Positions 25,051-38,300 of a stretch of DNA of 64,000 bases are shown here, piece after piece. Each line of letters opens with the position of its first letter. Position 1 is the first letter of the stretch. Position numbers and translations under genes: made by a program. The notes under the pieces are model-generated. The model was not told where the DNA came from. It saw only the letters and a program-made list of their open reading frames with translations, and did no database searches. The stretch comes from Edolisoma coerulescens (taxonomy: Eukaryota > Chordata > Aves > Passeriformes > Campephagidae): the NCBI GenBank assembly GCA_013397115.1, contig VWZW01001014.1, positions 1,595,414-1,659,413 on the forward strand, read 5' to 3'.

Positions 25051-27208
25051 ATGGCGGCCCCGGCGGGCCGGGCGGGCCTGGGCCTCGCGGGCACCGGGAA
25101 GGTGAGGATCGGGGGGTGGAGATCGCGTGTGTGGGGAGGGTCCACGTGGGGGTCCCTAGAGAGATCCAGACTGGGGCTGGGGCCTCGGCTTGGGCTTGCA
25201 GCCTCCGGGAAAGTGGGGTTCCAGATGGGGTTCCGGGGAGGGAATCTAAGTGGCGTCTCGTGGGGGTTGATCCCGTTGGGGATCCTGTTCGGGGCTCCAC
25301 AGCCGCTGGGAAGGTGGGGATCCAGGTGGGGTTGGGACTCATAGCTGTGTCATCTGTTTGCGACTATTCTGAGCTGTAAGGAAAGCGCAGAAAACTTAGG
25401 CCTTCCTCTCTTTGCAGATGCTGGGGAAGAGGATGGAAGGGATGGCGTCCCCAGCATGGGTTCGTTGTCTCTTTACCAGGTCGAGAATTCCAGACTCGGT
25501 ATGTGCTTGACTTGCACTTTACATTTTTACATTTACAGTTTTAGTTTATTTTTGCAAAATACCATCAGGTGTCAGTTGACTCTTCTCCTTAAAAGCATTC
25601 TTAAAGCCTGTGGAAAAACTTGTTATCCAGAGGCTGAGCACAGGCTCCCTGATAAAATTCACGTGAATTAGGTGTTGTGCTGGTACAGGGTGCTGTCCAT
25701 GTATTTCTGTGCATGTGTATTGTTGTGTGGCCAAGCTCAAGAGTTACTGTATTTATCAGAATTATAAAAGTGTGTTTGAATTCATATTATGAAAGCTAAA
25801 TTTGAGATCACTTTGTTTGTGCTTTGACCACCTAAAAAGAAAATTTATAAGAATTTTTGCCAAGGTTGAAGTATGTTTTAGACAGTAGTTAATTGTAGTA
25901 ATGATGAACAGATATTCAGGGAAAAAACCTCCAGTTTTGTGAACTTTTTGTTCTAGGTATTTCAGCCACGGCCTGGAGATCATGAAAAGTATGGAGGTGA
26001 CCCGGAGGAGCCCCACAAAATCCATGTTATTACTAGAATAAAAAGTGTCATTGGTCGCCCATATTGGGAAAAGAAGATAATACGTGATCTGGGACTGGAT
26101 AAAGTATGGTTGTTGTTCTTTATACTTGTTGTGTATGTTGGAAAGGTAGCACTAAGGTGCTGGGTTTCTTAAGGACCTCAGTTTTGCAGTCACAAACCAG
26201 AATTACATTTATAGCAGCTGTAAGGCAATCTGAGAAGCTGGTGATGTGTTTAAGAGCTGAGGGGAATGTCTGTGGCAAATGTGCTTTTAGTGGGAATTCA
26301 GAACCTCTCTGTATGGTATTGTGCTGAATTGCCTGAGGAGAACTTTACCCTGAGAATTCATCTAAAATAGTAGAAATAGGTTTGTAAATAATTTGAATTC
26401 ATTTCTCTGTGGGTCATATTATTCAGCTGTTGTAGGAAGGCAAATAAAACTAATTTATCAATGAAAAGGCTTCCAAATTCAGGACTCTAAAAGTTTGTGT
26501 CAAAGATGTGTTTATCCACGTTTTTCAGGCCAATGGCACATTGTGCAAAGATTTGTCTGGTTGGTGTTATATTACAGAGAAAAAAATGTGTGCTTGATCA
26601 ATGTAAGGTATAACTGAAGGAAGCAGTTTTGCCCTTCAACTCTTTTATTTACATTTACAGTATTTTTAACAGTTGGAAGAAAAATACATTTATAATGGAA
26701 TAGGAATAAACCTGAAATTGTCATTTTACTGGAATCAGGTTTTGATTGCATATGTTTATGTGTGTTCTTGATGCATGACACTTCTCTAAATCTTTGATTT
26801 GCAAGTGTGATTTATTTTTTTACTGGTAGTGTGCAAAATTCAGTGAACAAAGATTTGGGATTTGGCAACACATTTGTAAAACTTGTTTTATCTTTTACAT
26901 AGGCACATCAGCCAAGACTGCACAAAAATATCCCTTCTGTGAATTCCAGACTGAAAGTTATTAAACATCTAATAAGGTTTGTTAACTATTTGTTTATTTA
27001 TGTGTTAATTTGGAACATTTAATGTAACTCTCTTCTAGTCATAGGACTTCACTAAGCAAACTCTTTTGCCTGTAGAATACAGCCATTGAAACTACCCCAC
27101 GGGCTGCCAACAGAAGAGGAAGTGTCCAGCACCTTTCTGACAACCAGGGGAGAGCTGGTCATTAGAAAGCGCCTGAAACCTGTGGAGCAGAAAGAAATTA
27201 AGTCTTAA
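25051..27208 (+). CDS. MRPL30: mitochondrial ribosomal protein uL30m
   Basis: This is a component of the large mitoribosomal subunit. Five coding exons are 25051-25101, 25418-25498, 25957-26103, 26903-26976 and 27076-27208, with canonical splice sites and consistent phases. They give 161 aa, the human length. The first about 35 residues (MAAPAGRAGLGLAGTGK, then MLGKRMEGM) form a basic, Ala/Gly-rich mitochondrial presequence and are poorly conserved. The L30 core contains FTRSRIPDS, GDHEKYGGDPEEPHKIH, ITRIKSVIGRPYWEKK, HKNIPSVNSRLKVIKHLIR and IQPLKLPHGLP. The exon 2 start also carries an in-frame ATG (25418) that could initiate from an alternative first exon. The gene is intact and divergent from MITD1. 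Confidence 0.96.
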
Positions 27209-27237
27209 GGTGTGCTGGTTGGATTTAGATTTTATAA

Positions 27238-27243
27238 AATAAA
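27238..27243 (+). promoter_or_regulatory. MRPL30 polyadenylation signal
   Basis: AATAAA lies 30 bp beyond the MRPL30 stop codon on the same strand. Further candidates lie downstream (for example 'ataaataaa'-like text near 27475). Confidence 0.6.
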
Positions 27244-29407
27244 TATTTTAAATCCCTAGTTAAGAGTTTGTGTATGAAATTGTAAAAATTCTTACTCTGT
27301 TATGAATGGCAAAGGTGACACTGATGCTTAAAGAAGGATTGCAGGTGTACAGATTTGAAATTCAATGTTGTTAATAGTTACACGAAATATTAAATGAGTT
27401 ACAGGCTCTCTGTCTTCGTGTTTTAATTTTGTGGCTAGATTGCTGCAGTTTATAGCTAACTGTAAGAGAACTTTATAAATAAAGTCAAATAAGCAGAGAA
27501 GTGAGTAGAATAGATCTAGCTAATGATGGTGAGGACATTTCACAGCTAGCAGTAAAGATTTACAACGATACTGCAGGACTTTCACTGCACAAAGGAGGGA
27601 ATTGGAATTGAAAAGCCCTCTGTTTACATGAGAACTGACTGGCTGTCCACAGAGAGTCATTTACCGTGGTTATCCAGATCTCACACTCGTTCCCTAGCAA
27701 ACAGTCTGTCATCTGGCTTCTTCTGTAGCTTAAAAAGTAGGTGAACTCTCTATTTGGGAGTAACGGGAGTTATTCACATCTTGTCGGTTGTCTAATTTGT
27801 CTTTCAGGAAACCTGCTGTCTTCATATGTATCCCCTGATCCTAAGTGTTCAATAAGAATAGCCTAAGAGCTGCAGTGTATGTGAAAGTTAGTGCTTTTCC
27901 TGTTCTAAAATTGCAGACTTCCGAAATGTAGAGACCCTGAAGCATACCTCTGATGTGAGTTAGAATTATGGGCTGCAAGCTTATAAAATACTACTGTGTG
28001 CGTAGTTTTATTTACAGTTTTAAGAACTGCGGCCAGAGTTAGCAAGCTGCTGCTGTATCAAATGATAAAGTAGTTTGCATTCCAGCCAGTATAAACTCTG
28101 TAGTTCAACAAGCTGTGAGCCTCTCCCACATGAGACGCACTGAAGAGGGGTTAATCTTAATGACTGCATGTTGTGAGAAGATCAGAGGGATGCAAACCCT
28201 GAAAATTAATGTTTATCCTTTCTGCCTGCTTGCAGAGAAGAGTAAGCACCTGTAGGAGTTCAAAGGAATAGATATATCAGTACAGGGATATAAAAACTGG
28301 AGGCACTGTGCAGAGGGGAAAGGATAGGCCATGGCAGTGACATTGAGGAGTGTAATGGCCCCTATGGCCAGGCTGAAGGCAGAAATGGGAATTTGAGCTG
28401 AAATAAAATAGCACGGAAAAAGTGAAGCAGATAAATTAGTGTTGCTTTTCTCACCTCCCTCCTTTCTTCCAGCATCTGCACAGCATCTTGTGCTGCAGTG
28501 TGTTATAACTGTAGTCTTTGTGAGGTGTTCATCGTATTCCCACAGGGAGGTACAAGCTGGAATTTGAGCCCTTTTGAAGGACATGTGTAGTGCATCCAAG
28601 GCACGGGGCATTCTTTAAAGAGATGGTGCAAGTACTAGGACACAAAAAATTAGGCAAATGGATCCTGTGGCTGGTGGATAGCAAATAGTAAGACTTGTGC
28701 CAGGGTTGATGTCCCAGGGCACCACAGCCAGGCTGGCTCAGCCTTGCCGGGCACGTTCGGGATCCGTGTCCGCGGCACTGCAGCCTGTTGAGCCTCCAGC
28801 AGAGGGCTCTGCCAGCTCCGTCCCGCGCGGTCTGTGTATGGATAAGCATATAGATCTCTGACGCTGCAGCCCACAAATGTGCTGCAGGGTTTCCCGGAGG
28901 GACTGGGTCAATGAAAAGGCTTGCTTGGTACCGTTCACTGCTTAAAAAGTGTTTGATAAACTACCTAAGCCAAAGCAGAGCTAATAACAGGCTCCCACAT
29001 AGAGAGAAGGGAAAACACATAGTACCTGTTTTTTCTGGGTAAGATTCAGCTACAGGATATGTTTACAGAGATGTTTAATTAAAAAGCTGACAGTTCCAAT
29101 TAAAAAGAAAATTGTATTTTTTAAAACTTTTTCATATATGTTTAAGTTTGGGTGTTTCTGAAATGGTATTTCCCCCAACGGCCCCCACTCTCGCACAGTC
29201 TGCTATCCCAGACCTTCTCTGTGTAAGCATAAATTCTCTAAAGATTTGCTCTCAACCCTAAAACCTGAACCAGCAGGGTGCACAAACACAGTGTGTGTCC
29301 ACGTCCTTTCACTAATGGAGCTTCGTAATGCTCCGTGTAGATCTTTATGAAGCGCAGATAAGAGACGTTGCCTTTTTGTGTAGGGAACAAACAGACTGGC
29401 TTAAGAT
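27244..29407. other. intergenic, no supported gene
   Basis: No coding exon is recognised on either strand between MRPL30 and the lysozyme relic. Open frames around 28213-28938 (minus) lack motifs and splice context. Confidence 0.5.
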
Positions 29408-29575
29408 GATTGCAAAATTCAGGTTGGAAGGTACCTTTTTGGTCTCTAGTCCAACCTCCTGCTCAACACAGGGCCAGCACTGAGGTCAGACGAGGTTGCT
29501 CCGTGCTTTGTCCAGTTGGGCCTTGAAAAGCCTCTGACAGGGACAGCTCAGCCTCTCTTGACAGCCAGCGCTGCT
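29408..29575 (-). mobile_element. CR1 LINE 3' fragment
   Basis: A reversed CR1 tail ('ttcaggttggaaggtacctt', 'ctagtccaacctcctgctca', 'gttgctccgtgctttgtcca') lies just downstream of the lysozyme relic. It is short and strongly truncated. Confidence 0.85.
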
Positions 29576-29959
29576 GTTTTGTACTGCTGTTAGACATGTG
29601 TATTGAGAGATAAAATGTAAGGCAGATAAAATCTTGTTAAGTAGTGTTACAACTTTCTTGCAGCATTAATCTGCTGCTTGAGAAGCTGCAGGCACTGATG
29701 AGAACTCTTAATATTCTCATGAAGTTAAGACGAAAAATAAATGGCAAAAGGTAAGTTACAGTTTGGACTATTAGCTGTGTAGCCTTTAAGTTAATTTTTT
29801 AGCCTTAGCTGAAAAAACCCCCTGTTGCAAGCTTGTACTTGTTCCTGGCTTCATTGTCCTCCCCCATTCTTACTGTTTCTGGGGGAGAAATCCAGAATGT
29901 TTTTAATTAGAAGCAAAGTATGCAAACAGGGCCTCAAATCTAATCATTACTCAGAGATC

Positions 29960-32382
29960 TCAATATCCATTTCTCTTATAAAACCTGGCTCATGCATCCA
30001 CATCATTGGCATAGTTGTATGTTTTGCCAATATCCATTTTGTCGTAGGTCTGGACAGTGTTAACTCCTGCATTATAGACTGAGATCTCACCTGGAATGAG
30101 GGTGAAAGAAGCACATAAACAGAGGTGCTACTTCATCAGTAAATAAGCAAAAAAACATCGCAACTGAGATGCACTGCTTTAGTTTATAGATCTCTTTTCA
30201 CCAGTATTGTTGGCCATAGTAATGCCATTTCCAGCTATTTTTGTCAGAGATATTCCTTCTGTGTTTTAACTTAGTGAAGAAATCAAAATTTCCTCCTTTG
30301 CATCCAAACTTGGTGATCATTGACCCCTTGCAGTGTTTTGCTGACATTAATATCTTCACTTTTATGACTGCTTCCTTGTGTGCATATTCCTTCACGCCCA
30401 CCCACACCAATAACCTCAGATGTGCTGGTATTGTAGTTGGGGTAAAGGGACCCAAACATAACAACTGCTTCAGTGTAACCAGTGCCCAGGAATATAAGGA
30501 ATGTTTCCTCCAGAGAGGATCATGCGTTTTCAAAATTAGTGTGTTCCTCCTTCAGAGTTTCCAGGATGGGCAGCCAGGATATGTTGCTTTTTGTAGGTGG
30601 GTATAGAACCACGAAATAAATGGAACGGAGGGAGGAGGGGGAGAGCCCACCCTGCCTCTTAGCAACTGAAAAATGTCATAGTATTTGCCAAGTTTCAAAA
30701 AAACATGCTAGAAGGCTAACCAAGGAATAGGAAGAGGAATGCCTGCCCTACTTCCTTGTCTATCAGAGCCTTAAAAAACCAGCATAGCTGCTGCTGTAAA
30801 GGTGACGGTATGCAGAAAGCAGAATTACTGCTGCTTCACAGTGTTTCCAGGTGCAAAGTGACTGCTCCTCTCCTCTGCAGCTGAATCAAGGATGGGAAAA
30901 TCCATTTCCCATAGGGATCTCCCCTGGATCTCTGCCCTGGTCCTTCTCCTTCTCCCCTCATCCATGAGGGTAGTAAAGCACAAGTGTGAGGGGGCTGGAG
31001 CTGTTACAAAAGCGGATCCCATGCCTGCAGCAAATGTTTAGGGATTTTACAGATAAGGATACAATTTGGCAAACAAGTGAGGCACAAATGTAGGCATGAA
31101 TAATGAAGCAGGATCCCCCACTAGCCAGGCCCCTGTGGTGCATAAAGTGTAATTAACCTGATGGTATGTAGCTGCAGCCTACAGCATGCTCAGTTTTAAA
31201 AGGTGCTTTTTGAAACAAGACTTATTATCTAAATGTGAAATAGGAGCAATTAATCTCGTCAATCCCAAGGGAGTGCTGGGAAGCAATCATCAGTCTCACA
31301 GCGTAAAAACATTCTGCTCATGTACTGATACTCACCGGGGCCTTCCCTGGTGCTGGGAGCTGACAGCCTGGTCAGCATTTGCTTTAGCTTGGTTGGCATT
31401 GGCTTTAGCCTGGCCAAAGAGTTGGCTGAAAAGGTTTAGGGGGTTGCCTTTCAACAGGGCCCCCACCAGTCTTCTGACTCTGCTTCAAAGGAAGGATGAG
31501 ATTTGTGTTTTTAAGGTTGGCCATAGCTGCATTAAGCCAAGTGTGTTCCCATGGTCACCCAGGCTGTCCTTCAGCACCGGTTGAGCATGTGACTCTTGAA
31601 AGGTAATACCAACAATCAATCACAGCTGGAGCAAGACCCTCACCATTGCCAGCTTTTGCCATCTTGGCATGGTATTTCTCCATGTTCTTTTTCTGCTGTC
31701 TTCTTTGAGGCAGGAACTCCTACAATATGACATGCCTGACTTTGCCTTCCATTTTTAGAATCCAAACCCAGTTTTTCTAAGGGTCATTGTGGCTGAGCTG
31801 ACATTTTGAATCCTTCTGAATCTGTTTAGAGTGAAACAAAGATAGAACTGACTAATTTTACTGAAGGATGCCTTAGAAATCAATACCCACATGATATAAA
31901 AGACTTTATTTTTTCAGATTCAGAAGGCAGTTCTCTAGCATGCAGATTGAGAGTGAGGTGAGCCTTGTTTTAAATCTAAGCCTTTGGGTGGATTAGTCCC
32001 AGATTTAGTTCCTTTAAATTTAGGACTATAGTGGAGAAATGTTCCGGAATTCAGGTTTTGAGGGAAACTCTCTTCAGGGGTTGGATACACCCAGAAGACT
32101 TTCATTTTTTCTGTAATGGTCTTAAATGTCATCTCAAAGGCAACTCTATTCCCAACATAAACTTATGTGCCCAAGTAGGATCTTTGTTGATGGTGAAAAA
32201 AATCTTGCTTGGCAATGGCTGACAATCAGAGACCAGGATCTATAATAGGCATGAGCTTGTGTGTGGGTGCAAGGGGGATGAACGACTGAATTAGTGCCTA
32301 CCTACACAGCTCAGACCTTCTGGTTTCACAGCTGCCTCCAAAGCTCCAGTTGTGTCAACATTCCATGTATTCCCACAACGCT
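29960..32382 (-). pseudogene. g-type lysozyme pseudogene (goose-type family)
   Basis: Three exon relics lie in order on the minus strand. Exon 2 (32302-32382) reads WNVDTTGALEAAVKPEGLSC, close to the N-terminal part of goose lysozyme. Exon 3 (31527-31719) reads GVPASKKTAEK, MEKYHAKMAKAG, then QESHAQPVLKDSLGDHGN and TLGLMQ, which includes the catalytic Glu and the GDxGN region. The last exon (29960-30090) reads EISVYNAGVNTVQTYDKMDI then NYANDV, and is 131 bp like its counterpart in the intact paralogue. Lesions: a frameshift near 31684-31687; a 4-bp tandem duplication at 31614-31621; the exon 3 donor GT changed to CT at 31526; a TGA at 29990-29992 replacing the conserved Arg ten codons before the normal stop; and loss of the exon 2 cysteine in the SCKTA position. 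The signal-peptide exon and exon 4 were not found. It was probably once a canonical lysozyme, paralogous to the gene at 40.8-44.2 kb. Confidence 0.88.
31368..31409. repeat. two-copy 21-bp tandem repeat
   Basis: Two adjacent 21-base units, each ending in 'ctttagc', differ at a few sites (ctggtcagcatttgctttagc type and ttggttggcattggctttagc type). They lie between relic lysozyme exons 3 and the last exon. On the minus strand they spell an Ala/Asn/Gln-rich frame, but there is no other sign of coding. Confidence 0.6.
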
Positions 32383-35300
32383 CTGAACAGCGTAGGAGCA
32401 TGTGCTGGTTTCAGCTGAAACCAGCACAGAGCAGTATTTACAACCAGATGTCAGGCCAGTGCAATGTGTGATTCATGCTGTTAAAATGCTCTCAGATCCA
32501 TGACTGAAACCCATGGCATCCTTTTGATACTAGAGCAGGTGTTTGTGCCAGCAGATGCAGTCATGGTATGTACGGCCTGCTCTGGAGGGGATTACCTCTT
32601 GGTCATGCTAGCTCATGTGTACCTTGTGGGGTGAACTGGTGCTTTGTGCACAATTCATCTCCCCTAATTGCCTAAAACTTAGCTGTCTTAGGCTAAGCTT
32701 GTGACTTGGGCTGCCTGCATGGCCAACAGAGAAAGGCATCTCAAAAGGGCAGGTTTTCTATTCCAAAATTTAAAAAAAAAAAAAAAAATCTGATGAGAGT
32801 CAAGTGAAATCCTACACTATTTACTGGCTCCAGCTTGCTTTTCCATAGCTACAAGAAAATCGAAGAGAAACATCCTTGAGTTACACCCATTACAATTTAT
32901 CTGACTTGCAGATTGTTTGACTTGCAATTTATCTGCATTTATCTGTTGTCTCAACACACCGTTGCAGGAGGGAAAACATGCAAACATCAACTGAGAGGAA
33001 CAGTGCTAACACTTAATGGAAAACAGCCTTTGGTACAGTGAATCATTTACAAGAATATTAGACAAAGATCACAGACATGACATGTCTCCCCACCTTCTCA
33101 AGGCACTTCCTGGAGACAAATGGGCTTTCTATCTGCTGACAGTGTTCTGGAACAGCTGGCTCAGTGCACTTCCCACCCCTGCTGCTCTTACAAGAAACAG
33201 AAACACCTAACAACTTGTGCATCCTCCCAAACACAACAGGGATTCTGTTCTATGGCACAAACACAATTATGATTTAAAAAATGAAATACCTTTTAATTTA
33301 ATTTAAAGTCCTGTTGCTAAGAGTTTGGAACTAGGAGGAGCCTTGTCTGAAAACAACTGCTCCCCTTCAGTTCTTGGAAGCAATAACATGCTGACAATGG
33401 GAAAATGGGAACCTGTGCTGGATTTAATCAAATTTTTGCAGGCAAAGATCCAGGAACAATAACATGACCAGAGCTGCAACTGCTGAGAATTCGGATATGC
33501 AGAGACTATGCCAGGCCCCTGTTGTTATCCCCTCTCGCACAGAGAGACAACAAAGGTCAACGACCCCAAATTAGCAGGCAGTGTGGATTTCAAAGCTACT
33601 GTGGCTGTGCAGCAGTAAGGAAAACAGCCACTGGATGGCAGAACTCCCCGCGGCAGAATCTATCCTGACCCTCTTCTCCCCCACGGTAGATTTTGTGGGT
33701 GTGAAATGCTGTTTTGCTCTTTCAGCAGCTCTTTTACATTTTTAGCCGGGGAATTCGTCCGTTGTCATTGCACTGAGAGATTCGATTCTGTGAGTTTTTC
33801 CTGTACTGTTGATACCTCCCATAGAGAACCAGCTGCAAAAAGTCCCAGCAGCTTGTGCATGGGGCTCTTCATGTTCACTATTATGACTGAGTGTAAAGAA
33901 GGTTGAAACAGAGGAAAGTGCATCTAGCAGGAAGGAAAATAGAACAGATGTGGCTCAAAATAAGTGACATTTTAAAAATTAAAAATACCACCAAAGGTGA
34001 TTCACAAACCAGTAATCTCCAAACAGTCTGTGCTACTATTCCCTCATTGCTGGGGCAGAAACATAAAGGATGTACTAATTTGCTTCTTCTATATCACAGT
34101 AATTGAGGCACTCCCACCATGAACAACTTTATTCCCTGCCCATATTCTCTATAGAAACCTCCTTTGCCATATCTGGACAGTTTCACCTGAATTCCCTGGG
34201 ACTTGCTTTATATTCAGCTAGCTCTTCAGCCTCCATACAGAGCAAACTGACAGCCCTGCTACTGAAATATTTTGTGCATGTGGTAAGTGCAGGACATCCA
34301 CCTATAGTACATACGACAAGGGCCACAATGATCTGTTCAATATCAGTATCCACTATTAATTAGCAAGCAGCTCTTCATTGATCACAGGGGTCACAGCGGA
34401 GGGACAATTTAGTTTAACCTGAAACCAGGCTGCAGGGCACTGGACCAGAGCTAGTACCAGCTGCTCTTCACTCTTCTGTCCTGTGTCTGGCAGGAAGGAA
34501 GAATTGCCTCTGGCAATTAAATGGTTCAGGGCAAACATTTGTGGGATAATTTGGTCCTCTATATGGCCTTTATGGTTCAGGCATGCAGCTGTGTCAGAGT
34601 TTGTCTTCATTTCTAGAGGAAAGGTACAAAAAATATGCTGCCAGGATTTTTATTATTATGGCAGGAATCTATAATCTGGATTTCTGTAACCATGCACTCA
34701 CCCAAACCCCTTTGAAAACTTTGTCAGTTTCTTGATCTGAATCAGCTAAGGGGTGGCTGAATAAGCAGGGAATTCATAAAATAAAACCTGATTTAAAGGA
34801 CAGATATTAGCCAAATTTCTCCTTGCCTGCTTTGGAACATGAAACCTTTCCAGTTCTTGGAAATGGAGTGTTTGTGGAAGACTGAGGGCTGCAGCAGTAG
34901 AGTCTCAGGTCAGCCACGTCCTCACTGTGTGGGTTTTTTCATGCTCTTGAACATTTCTCCTAATTGCTAATTAACTTAATAGGGGGTGGGTAAGAAATAA
35001 GTGATCCTAGTTATGCTTTCAGGGGAGAAACTAGGCTGATACAAGCTTCCCAAAGCAATCCAGCCCATTTAAGCTGTGGGAGGTTACCCAGCCCATGTCA
35101 GGAAGGCACGATGCTCTGGATGCTGGGAGAAGGTTCCCTGTCCCGAGGCGGCAAGATGGCCTCATGGGGAAATGCAGGGACTCGTAGATGGTTGAGAGGT
35201 GAGGAACTGGCAAAACATGGCTGAGAGGTGCAGCATAGAAGGGGCAGGCTGCACCTGAGCTGTAGCATACCTGTGACCTGTGTCACTGGAAATTGAAGAG

Positions 35301-38300
35301 CTTTTAGAGGAGCATTTCCACTAGAAGCAGGGGAAAGCTGACAAATACAGAGGAGTATCCAGTCTGAACTCATGTGATCTGCAAGGTGGACAAGATGTTC
35401 AGTTTACCTCTGAAAAAAACATGAGGGAAATAAACAGCACGATCACAATACATGAGAAAGACAAAATGCAGTGGCAAGGATTTGGCATGTGCAGTATTAA
35501 GTAATGAAGCAAAGGCAAACTTACAAGTGTTTTTGTACAGTTGCTAGAGGCTTCAGAATCAAGCCAGAACCCAAATGCCTGGACCAAATGATAACCCTGA
35601 GACAGAAGGTGTCCCAGAGGCGTGGTGGAGGCTAGAAAACCAATGAGATGCAGCACTGCCAGCCTCACAGGAACGACTGAGTAGGATGTAGAGGCGGAGG
35701 AGTGATGCTGTATGTGAAGGATAAAAGCATAAAAATATTACAGGAAAAGAGAAGCACCCTAAAAACCTGTGGGTGGAAATCGCAGTCGCTACTGATAAAA
35801 ATGCTGTAGTAGGACTGTACTATCCTTTTTGAGTTCCGTAAGAGTGGTCAGTGAGGCCAGAGGAGCAGTAAATGCGGGATGGTGGCATGAGTGGGAGCCT
35901 CCTTACTGGCTGGATCAGCACGTCGCTGGGATGAGGTGCAGAGGCAGAATTTTTTAGTTGCAATAAATCCCTGCTTCTAGGGTGAGCTGGTTGAGGAACC
36001 CATGGAAACAAATGCTAGAGAGAGGCACAAGGGTTTTGTTTGAGGGATGTTAGTGGGAAACTCCTCTAGGGTTGCAATCGTACAACATGATCTCTTTTAA
36101 CACTGAAATGGGAAAAAGCAGACCATGTGCATCCAATATGGGAGTATTCAGTTTCAATGAAGGCAATTAAATAAACTGAGGCAAGCATTAGAAACAGTTA
36201 CCCCCAGCTGCAGCACCAGCGCCATAGGGGTCCCTGGGACCAAAGGCTGGAGCCCATCCTGGGAATATAAGAGGCCCTGTCCTGGGGACAGGTTGCTGGC
36301 TAGGAAATCCCAGCCCAGTTTTGCAATGAGTAACAAAGCAGAACAAACACAGTTATTCAGCTCTGAGTTGATGTGCTGGTGTTTCCCTTTGTTTCCCGCA
36401 TATCTCAGAGAGAGAGACATGGACATGTGGCTCAAACAGATCCAGCTGCAGCATTAGGAATCAGCCATTGGAACAATCTATTCTCCCACGTGGCTTAGGG
36501 CTCTGACCGAACAGAGACTTGGTTTTGACAGTGTTTTCCCACTGCTTCAGTTACTGCTGAAAGAGGTTGTTTAATTGGTCCCTCCACCTGGTTTCTATGA
36601 AAGCCAGTCATTGTAGCTCCAGACTCCAGGCAGATCCCTGCCTGAGCCATGGAGGGATCAGCCCATGCCACCTGCAGCTTAACAAATTGATGAGAGAGAA
36701 TGCCTCCACCTCACACTTGCTCTTTATTATAGGAAGCACATTTAAATAGATTTGCCAGTACTGACATCAGCTGTAAAACCAAACCACAGGACCCCAACGG
36801 AGAAGGTTTTCCTTCCCTGTCTGTAATTTGTTTTCCGTTTGCTGACTGCTGATTCTGATTCAGCAGTGTTAGCCTGGAAAGGTCCTTAAACAACACCTAT
36901 TGCATTTCTGCTCTCTACAAAGCATGACTGTAAAGAGAGCAGGTTTAGATTAGATATTAGGAAGAAATTATTTACTGTGAGTGTGGTGATGCACTGGAAT
37001 AAGTTGTCCAGAGAAGTTGTGGATGCCCCATCCTTGGAAGTGCTCAAGGCCAGATTGGATGGAGCCCTCAGCAGCCTGGTCTAGTGGAAAGTGTCCCTAC
37101 CTACAGCAGGGGAGTTGGAACTTGGTGGTCTTTAAGGTCCTTCCAAACTCAAACCATTCTGTGATTGTATATGATGTACAGCTACTTTTACATGTTGGTC
37201 TTGGATGTTGTTTAAAACACCCATGAATTGTTGCACTGCTTCATTGTCCTGAAAGTTTTTTGAAATATCCAATGCAATCTGCTGCCAAACTCATTGCTAT
37301 TTGTCTTACCCTCAAGGGGAAGGGAAGGATGTAGGTCATTGCCCTTCATTTCTTTTGCATATTAGAAAATTGTAACTGTGTGCTTTTCCTCTTTTCGGAG
37401 GAAAAAAAAAAATCCAATTCCTTATTTCTACAGGCTGTACTTTCCATCAGGGTTGTGATTGTCCTGACCACATTTTTGTTGGTGTAACAGGCTCAAATAC
37501 TGTTGCCAAGCCTCACTGACTGACAGCTGAGCAGCTGAGAGCAGAGTTACCCCAGGTGCTTCACACACAGTGCTATAACAAAGGTAACCCCCAAATGGGA
37601 TAACCCTCCTTTTTGATTTCTCCTCTCTCCTCCACTGGCATCAACTTCTTTGCTTTCCACGAGAATCCCCAGCCCTTTCTGTGGGATGGTCACCCACCCA
37701 CTACACCCCTGCTTGACCTCATCGAGTGTTTTGCACCTGTGTTTAATTGATTTCAGTGCTTTGGTTCCTAACTGGTTTTCACAGTTTCTAACCACACTGG
37801 AAGTGCTCATTTTCCCTTTCCATGTAGCCCGTGGTTTGATAGCTCACATCCTCCATTCATTTCCCGACTGCAAATTTTAGAGAAACTGGTGTAGGGTAGA
37901 CTTGTGTAGCTCCACTTGAAAAGCCTTACCAGTTTGGCCAGAAGCTTCTGATAACCAATGCTTTTTCTACTTATTTTAAGGTGCTTCGTGTACAAGGGCA
38001 CTTCATATTTCTGCTGAAAGCCTTATCGACCTCATGATATAGCACAACCATGGCTTCTCTCTTGGCCACTTACCCAGTTAGATAAAGATTTTAATTGCTC
38101 TGAGGTGGTTTTCCCCTGCCAAGCCAGGCTGCCAGAACCCTCCTGATTGTTTCTTGCTGCTTTGTTGTTCCACGGGATGTCTTGAAGAAAAAATTCAATC
38201 CTTTACTCTAGCATCTTCTTCAATGTTTCAAGCAGGTGTCTTGAACTTTGATTCCCTGGACCTGTCTTTCCCCTCTGATTTGGCTTTTCTCTTTCCTTGC

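Noticed and set aside
24485..25342. 285-codon minus frame and overlapping plus frames around the MITD1/MRPL30 promoter
   Set aside because: Only the MITD1 exon 1 and MRPL30 exon 1 parts match known proteins; the rest is open by base composition.
30198..30606. Open frames on both strands in the place where relic lysozyme exon 4 should lie
   Set aside because: I compared them with the expected exon by eye and found no convincing match.
31186..31584. 132-codon plus-strand frame, and an Ala/Asn/Gln-rich minus-strand frame over the 21-bp repeat
   Set aside because: It overlaps the relic lysozyme intron and exon 3 antisense; no family match and no supporting splice pattern.
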